Assembly (NCBI GenBank): GCA_029259975.1
Contig: JAJDEE010000359.1
Coordinates: 1-5,583 of the forward strand
Length of the DNA stretch: 5,583 bases
From: Planctomycetota bacterium
Lineage (GTDB): Bacteria > Planctomycetota > Planctomycetia > Pirellulales > Lacipirellulaceae
Direction: 5' to 3'
The position numbers and the translations under genes are program-made. Position 1 is the stretch's first letter; each line of letters starts with the position of its first letter. This document shows, in pieces, positions 4,558 through 5,583 of this stretch. Below the pieces are notes generated by a model. That model ran no database searches. It was not told the origin of the DNA and worked only from the letters and a program-made list of their open reading frames with translations.

Positions 4558-5439
4558 TCAATCGCCCATCATCCGATCGAGTGCCATCATCGCCACCGGC
4601 CAACGCGTCTTGCTGCTATCGTAGGTTTGCCACCAGTCGAACAACTTTTGCGGAGCCTCGTCGGGCAGCGTCGGCGGGAGATGCCAGAGTTTAATTGCTT
4701 GTAAAAGTGTCGACTTGTCAAACGTAGCCAGCTCGACCGACTCGGCGGCGGCCAGCGTTAGTGGCAATGTCGCCAAGCTGGCCAACCGCGGCAGTCTCAG
4801 CTGAGAAACCGGTTCGCTGAGCACGGGGACGTCGAGATTCAGTTGCGCAAGCAGCCAACCGAGTCGTAATGTTTCGGGCAGCCCAGGGTGCGGATTCGCC
4901 AGCAGCGCCTCGAAAGTCACGCGATTGCTTAGCAAGTGCGTCCGACCATGCCCACCTACCAACGGGCTGACTAGCACCACCTCCGCCGACGGGGCAATGA
5001 AATTTTCGACCGTTAATTTCGTCATTGCGTGTAAAAGACCCGGGCCACGAGCTTCCCACTGCTCGCGTAGCGGCCGACCACGGACGGCCAGCTCTTCGAC
5101 CAAACTAGGCTGCTTGCGCAACCAGGCGGCTTTCAAATCGGCGACACATCCGGCCAAGCGAGAAATACCTGCTTCGTTTATTGCGCCAACGCCCAGGGTA
5201 CGCCGAGCAGCCATTTCGATCAGCTCGCGATTGTTTTCATAATCTGCGGCAAGCTCAACAAGTAGCGGCAGCGTTGACTCGACAGCGAAACCACAAGCTT
5301 GCAGCTCGCCCGTCAATGCTTCAGTTGGCGGGTACAGAGCGGCTGCGATCGCGCTGTCCACGACCGGTAAACTTTCGCTCATACTCGCTGCCGCGTGGAG
5401 ACAGCTGGCCGAGAAGCTCGCTTTCCAACGGAGTTGCAT
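4558..5439 (-). CDS. Protein of unknown function, 293 residues
   Basis: I do not recognise a named family. The protein looks soluble and mostly helical, rich in Leu, Ala and Glu. The first 20 residues (MQLRWKASFSASCLHAAASM) are mildly basic and hydrophobic but too broken for a clear signal peptide. The most conserved-looking parts are QWEARGPGLL (127-136) and the segment 156-200. The latter contains VSPLVGGHGRTHLL (157-170) and FEALLANPHPGLPE (176-189), followed by LRLGWLLAQLN (191-201). A tryptophan-rich end (LFDWWQTYDSS, 266-276) follows. Dense glycine, proline and tryptophan positions suggest a folded, conserved domain, possibly lineage-specific. The start ATG at 5439 is supported by AAGGA at good spacing. 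The gene is convergent with the kinase; its upstream region holds small hairpins and a long inverted repeat. Its coding reality is supported by length, a good ribosome site and a high-GC third position. Its function cannot be inferred. Confidence 0.8.
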   Translation of the reverse strand: MQLRWKASFSASCLHAAASMSESLPVVDSAIAAALYPPTEALTGELQACGFAVESTLPLLVELAADYENNRELIEMAARRTLGVGAINEAGISRLAGCVADLKAAWLRKQPSLVEELAVRGRPLREQWEARGPGLLHAMTKLTVENFIAPSAEVVLVSPLVGGHGRTHLLSNRVTFEALLANPHPGLPETLRLGWLLAQLNLDVPVLSEPVSQLRLPRLASLATLPLTLAAAESVELATFDKSTLLQAIKLWHLPPTLPDEAPQKLFDWWQTYDSSKTRWPVAMMALDRMMGD

Positions 5440-5446
5440 CTTATTG

Positions 5447-5451
5447 TCCTT
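5447..5451 (-). promoter_or_regulatory. Shine-Dalgarno site of the unknown-function gene
   Basis: On the - strand AAGGA precedes the ATG at 5439 by 7 nt (CAATAAG). This supports the full-length start over the internal ATG at residue 20. Confidence 0.7.
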
Positions 5452-5470
5452 GCGATGGGTCTAAAACCCT

Positions 5471-5482
5471 CGCCTTTAGGCG
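5471..5482. repeat. Small perfect hairpin CGCC-TTTA-GGCG in the gene's leader
   Basis: CGCCTTTAGGCG is a 4-bp palindrome with a 4-nt loop. CCTTTAGG within it (5473-5480) recurs at 5486-5493. On the - strand a second small hairpin (GGGT-TTTAG-ACCC, 5458-5470) follows before the ribosome site. These may be parts of a dispersed repeat or leader structure. Confidence 0.4.
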
Positions 5483-5502
5483 AAACCTTTAGGATTTTGT
5501 AG

Positions 5503-5574
5503 GGTGGGTAGTTCTGCTGGCGAAAGCGACTTTGATATTGCGATAAGCATTCCTCGCCAGCAGGTTTACCCACC
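5503..5574. repeat. Long inverted repeat upstream of the unknown-function gene
   Basis: The arms 5503-5523 and 5554-5574 are reverse complements at 18 of 21 positions: GGTGGGTA and CTGCTGGCGA are perfect, with a 3-nt mismatch between them. The spacer is 30 nt (5524-5553). It lies 63 nt upstream of the gene at 4558-5439 and reaches almost to the window edge. Its size and form resemble the palindromes at 421-485 and 520-606, but the sequence is different, so it is probably another dispersed intergenic repeat family. Confidence 0.65.
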
Positions 5575-5583
5575 TTTTGAGGC

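Noticed and set aside
5181..5492. Rightward open frame opposite the start of the unknown-function gene
   Set aside because: It is antisense to a gene with a good ribosome site, rich in Arg/Ser/Pro as expected of a shadow frame, and without a start signal.

Overview
The window looks like chromosomal DNA from a member of the Planctomycetota, probably of the Pirellula / Lacipirellula type. The evidence is indirect. There is a PEP-CTERM sorting tail, a small cytosolic Hanks-type kinase with an unusual ATP loop, a conserved-looking protein of no known family, loosely spaced genes with variable Shine-Dalgarno signals, and several long palindromic repeats of types I remember as scattered through planctomycete intergenic DNA. 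No database search was possible, so the taxonomic placement is an inference.

Layout, left to right. (1) Positions 1-187 are the 3' end of ribD (riboflavin synthesis) on the + strand. Directly behind it lies a coding fossil, the last ~34 codons of a PEP-CTERM protein, and then a strong intrinsic terminator (345-380). (2) Positions 404-707 are a gene-free block bounded by 19-bp near-perfect inverted repeats. It holds two unrelated long palindromes (421-485 and 520-606). (3) On the - strand, a voltage-gated-type potassium channel with a C-terminal zinc ribbon (714-1574) lies downstream of a small multi-pass membrane protein (1800-2285). The latter has a consensus extended -10 promoter. Part of a third repeat family sits in the channel's leader. 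(4) Positions 2313-2861 contain no convincing gene, but they form a divergent intergenic region with potential RNA structure at 2578-2655 and a tight hairpin at 2813-2836. (5) On the + strand come a PilZ-like protein (2862-3284), a structured 3' tail or small RNA ending in a terminator (3366-3482), and a Ser/Thr-type protein kinase (3592-4476). (6) Convergent with the kinase, on the - strand, is a 293-residue protein of unknown function (4558-5439). A long hairpin separates the two gene ends. Its upstream region carries small hairpins and a fourth long inverted repeat (5503-5574).

The genes do not form one obvious pathway. Individually they suggest housekeeping (RibD), ion flux (channel), and signalling (PilZ-like protein, kinase). 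I see no phage, CRISPR, transposase, tRNA or rRNA. The most interesting signals are structural: the repeat block with its own terminal inverted repeats, the PEP-CTERM fossil abutting ribD, and the structured RNA segments around the PilZ-like gene.
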